NCBI GenBank assembly: GCA_947303165.1
Contig: CAMYXE010000027.1
Coordinates: 1-8,074 of the forward strand
Direction: 5' to 3'
DNA: 8,074 nt
From: an uncultured Pseudomonadota bacterium
GTDB taxonomy: Bacteria; Pseudomonadota; Alphaproteobacteria; Rs-D84
Shown here: positions 6,506 through 8,074 of the stretch, piece by piece
How positions within the stretch are numbered: the stretch's first letter is position 1
How the letters are laid out: every line of letters starts with the position of its first letter
Translations under genes and position numbers: made by a program
The notes under the pieces: model-generated
Database searches by the model: none
What the model was told of the DNA's origin: nothing
Seen by the model: the letters and a program-made list of their open reading frames with translations, nothing else

Positions 6506-7758
6506 TATTTTTTACCGTCGCCTTTGTCATCTTTGGATTTATCATCTTTGGGTTTATCAGAAGATTTATCTTCCTTCTTTTCTCCCCCATTTACAATTAT
6601 ACCACCAACTGTTTTTATCTTATCTGTCACAATACCAACCAATTTTTCGGCATCATTCGCCATTTGCTCGCTTAATTTATTTTCTTCAGAAACACCAAAT
6701 GTATCCAGTATCATTTTTGACACCTGGGGAATTTGCCCATATATATAGTTTAACACATAAACTAAAATAATAGTTCCAGCAAGTGTTAACGTAGTCAAAT
6801 TACTTTCCGACAGGTCTTCGGATATAACCGTCCCAGATGTAATCGCACTCATAAGTTCTGTGACAGATGTTCCTGTGTCAGAAAAGAATCGCGCAATTAT
6901 TATCAGTATTACCATATATGTTATTACAGCCGAGCCTAGTGTGATTATAGCATTAACAAGTTTTTTTATTTGGTTTGTACCAAGCCCTTTGCCAAGCGAA
7001 GACATCCATTCTGGCATATCCCCACCCCGAAAAGACATCATCATCAGTGCAATCGGAAACAAAAATGCAAACATGGCCATCGCAACGATTACATCTACAA
7101 AATAAAAGCAAAACCGTAAAAAGAATTTAAAGAATCCATAGAACAAATAAAGCCCGACAAAAAATATAAGAACATGTCTAAAGATATCTCCAATGCCACG
7201 AATTTTACTCCATGTAAAAGCTTCGTCCATCACCGCAATCCCCAGCTTCATAAAAGATTGAAACAACGTAATTGTGGTTTTCATTATAGATATAACCGTA
7301 TCACGTAATTTTGGTCTATATAACCCATCATCTGGCATATCCATTGGTTGATACGTGACACGTTCATTCACAATTTCAGGAGCCGTTTTCAAAACGGCCT
7401 GACTATAGACTAACGTAATATCGGCCACCGGTTCAAACGTTATTCGCGTTATAAATCTTGGGAACCCCACGCCTATACCAAGTAACGCCAATGCAAATAA
7501 TGAATTTACAATTACACGCCCAACTGTTTTTACATACAACGGATCTGATGCATCTGGTTTTTTAGGATTGATGTGTTTCCATACTGCCCATATAATATAA
7601 AATCCAAACAAAACACCAAATATAATAAAACATAAATTAGAAATCTTTTCGTAAACCGCGGCTCCTGATACAGATACAACCTTGAAAAGGTTATCAAAGA
7701 CCTCGCAGCCCCAACACTGCACAACATTATCAACAAAACCGTTCAATATCCCATTCAT
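6505..7758 (-). CDS. VirB6/TrbL-like type IV secretion inner-membrane protein with charged tail
   Basis: This polytopic protein of 417 residues is the third complete member of the tandem set. It has no signal peptide. CWGC (15-18) followed by DNLF (22-25) sits just before the first membrane segment (about 38-60), matching the 482-residue neighbour. Other segments lie at about 78-98, 193-213, 215-241, 268-291 and 321-339. The paired block ends with FLFPIALMMMSF (232-243), the equivalent of the Leu-Pro motif in the other paralogues. ITRITFEPVADI (103-114) parallels LSKITIEPVMYV in the 482-residue protein. Unlike both neighbours it has no cysteines in the large extracytoplasmic loop. The tail (345-417) is cytoplasmic and ends in a lysine/aspartate-rich repeat (393-417). 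The start ATG overlaps the preceding stop by one base (TAATG), so translation is probably coupled. It is probably a channel subunit of the same type IV machine; its exact position is not known. Confidence 0.75.
   Translation of the reverse strand: MNGILNGFVDNVVQCWGCEVFDNLFKVVSVSGAAVYEKISNLCFIIFGVLFGFYIIWAVWKHINPKKPDASDPLYVKTVGRVIVNSLFALALLGIGVGFPRFITRITFEPVADITLVYSQAVLKTAPEIVNERVTYQPMDMPDDGLYRPKLRDTVISIMKTTITLFQSFMKLGIAVMDEAFTWSKIRGIGDIFRHVLIFFVGLYLFYGFFKFFLRFCFYFVDVIVAMAMFAFLFPIALMMMSFRGGDMPEWMSSLGKGLGTNQIKKLVNAIITLGSAVITYMVILIIIARFFSDTGTSVTELMSAITSGTVISEDLSESNLTTLTLAGTIILVYVLNYIYGQIPQVSKMILDTFGVSEENKLSEQMANDAEKLVGIVTDKIKTVGGIIVNGGEKKEDKSSDKPKDDKSKDDKGDGKK
6523..6561 (-). repeat. 15-base tandem repeat encoding a Lys/Asp tail
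   Basis: About two and a half imperfect 15-base units lie in frame at the 3' end of the 417-residue gene (full units at 6532-6546 and 6547-6561, a partial unit at 6523-6531). They encode DKPKD, DKSKD and DKGDG in series. The whole residues 393-417 tail is nearly all K, D, S, G and E. Such repeats expand and contract by slippage, and the encoded tail should be disordered and cytoplasmic. Confidence 0.5.
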
Positions 7759-8074
7759 TATTTTATCAGCTTTATCATTTTTTTCGCAGAATCATATATA
7801 CTTCTGGCTTTATCTACATTTGCCTTAAAATCAGCTTTTGTTTGGTTGTACAATCCCGTCATGCCTGGTGAATACTTTTCCAATAATTCACGCGTTTTAT
7901 CAAATATCGCATTCATCAACCAGAATGTTAACAACGCCGACAACCACAACAAAGAATGTCCACCAAAACCAACCGCATTTGTTGACATCATTGAACCTGT
8001 CAGATTTCCTGATGCCATTCCACCGGCACCAACGGACAAAACAGATGCATCCCATTGAAACAACGCACGAATAA
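7758..8074 (-). CDS. C-terminal end of a fourth VirB6/TrbL-like membrane protein (partial, runs off the right edge)
   Basis: The frame is open to the window edge with no stop, and the only potential start is a TTG at 8063, so this is most likely the 3' end of a longer gene. About 105 codons are visible. A glycine/serine/methionine-rich segment, probably an extracytoplasmic loop, leads into one membrane segment (LLWLSALLTFWLMNAIF, about 7896-7946). A charged helical tail ending KKMIKLIK follows. This loop, last membrane segment and basic tail arrangement matches the C-termini of the three downstream proteins, especially the 432-residue one, which ends FIKNVKK. It is therefore probably a fourth tandem paralogue. 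Its TAA stop overlaps the next ATG. The alternative is a stand-alone 101-residue protein starting at the TTG, which is less likely because no ribosome binding site is visible. Confidence 0.6.
   Translation of the reverse strand, partial: IRALFQWDASVLSVGAGGMASGNLTGSMMSTNAVGFGGHSLLWLSALLTFWLMNAIFDKTRELLEKYSPGMTGLYNQTKADFKANVDKARSIYDSAKKMIKLIK

Noticed and set aside
7758..8063. Complete 101-residue gene starting at the TTG at 8063
   Set aside because: The frame stays open through the window edge, no ribosome binding site precedes the TTG, and the content matches only the C-terminal part of the neighbouring paralogues, so a partial longer gene is preferred.
1..8074. CRISPR arrays, tRNA or rRNA genes, insertion sequences, riboswitches
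   Set aside because: No regularly spaced repeats, tRNA-like cloverleaf with T-loop signature, transposase frame with terminal repeats, or long structured leader was seen on either strand.

Overview
The window is AT-rich bacterial chromosome and most resembles a low-GC alphaproteobacterium, either an uncultured host-associated type or a Rickettsiales/Holosporales-like lineage. Three things suggest this. The DNA polymerase III epsilon subunit ends in an EEE-x-x-H-x-x-F-x-x-x-L tail of the kind I associate with alphaproteobacterial DnaQ. The UvrD/PcrA helicase has alphaproteobacterial-style N-terminal wording around Walker A and motif Ia. A tandem run of VirB6/TrbL-like genes recalls the multiplied virB6 genes of Rickettsiales type IV secretion systems. 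The taxonomic placement is inference from remembered family patterns, not from a search.

Layout, left to right. Bases 1-127 (minus) hold the 5' end of a short inorganic pyrophosphatase-like gene. Bases 128-249 are a divergent promoter region with a good -35/-10 for each direction and a 20-bp inverted repeat over the leftward promoter. Bases 250-876 (plus) encode an unrecognised 208-residue protein with two AT-hook-like basic patches and a compact, aromatic-rich C-terminal half. A bidirectional intrinsic terminator (908-934) separates it from the convergent dnaQ (938-1615, minus). dnaQ and the helicase gene (1674-3764, plus) diverge from a short AT-rich interval containing a perfect 10-bp palindrome that provides a -10 box on both strands. 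The helicase ATG lies so close to that -10 that its mRNA is probably leaderless or nearly so.

The right half (3766-8074, minus) is one tightly packed operon, read right to left. It contains the 3' end of one VirB6/TrbL-like gene running off the window, then three complete genes for polytopic membrane proteins of 417, 482 and 432 residues. Junctions are TAATG, TAATG and an 8-bp overlap, so translation is probably coupled. The complete proteins share one plan: a short N-terminal segment, a membrane segment, a cytoplasmic loop, a second membrane segment, a large extracytoplasmic loop, a paired membrane block ending in a Leu/Phe-Pro motif, further membrane segments and a charged cytoplasmic tail. 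They look like diverged paralogues that would form inner-membrane channel subunits of one type IV secretion or conjugation machine whose other genes lie beyond the right edge. The operon ends one base from the convergent helicase stop codon, with no terminator visible between them.

The most noteworthy items are the multiplied VirB6-like operon with its paralogue-specific cysteine patterns and signal peptide, the unrecognised AT-hook-like protein, and the shared palindromic dnaQ/helicase promoter.
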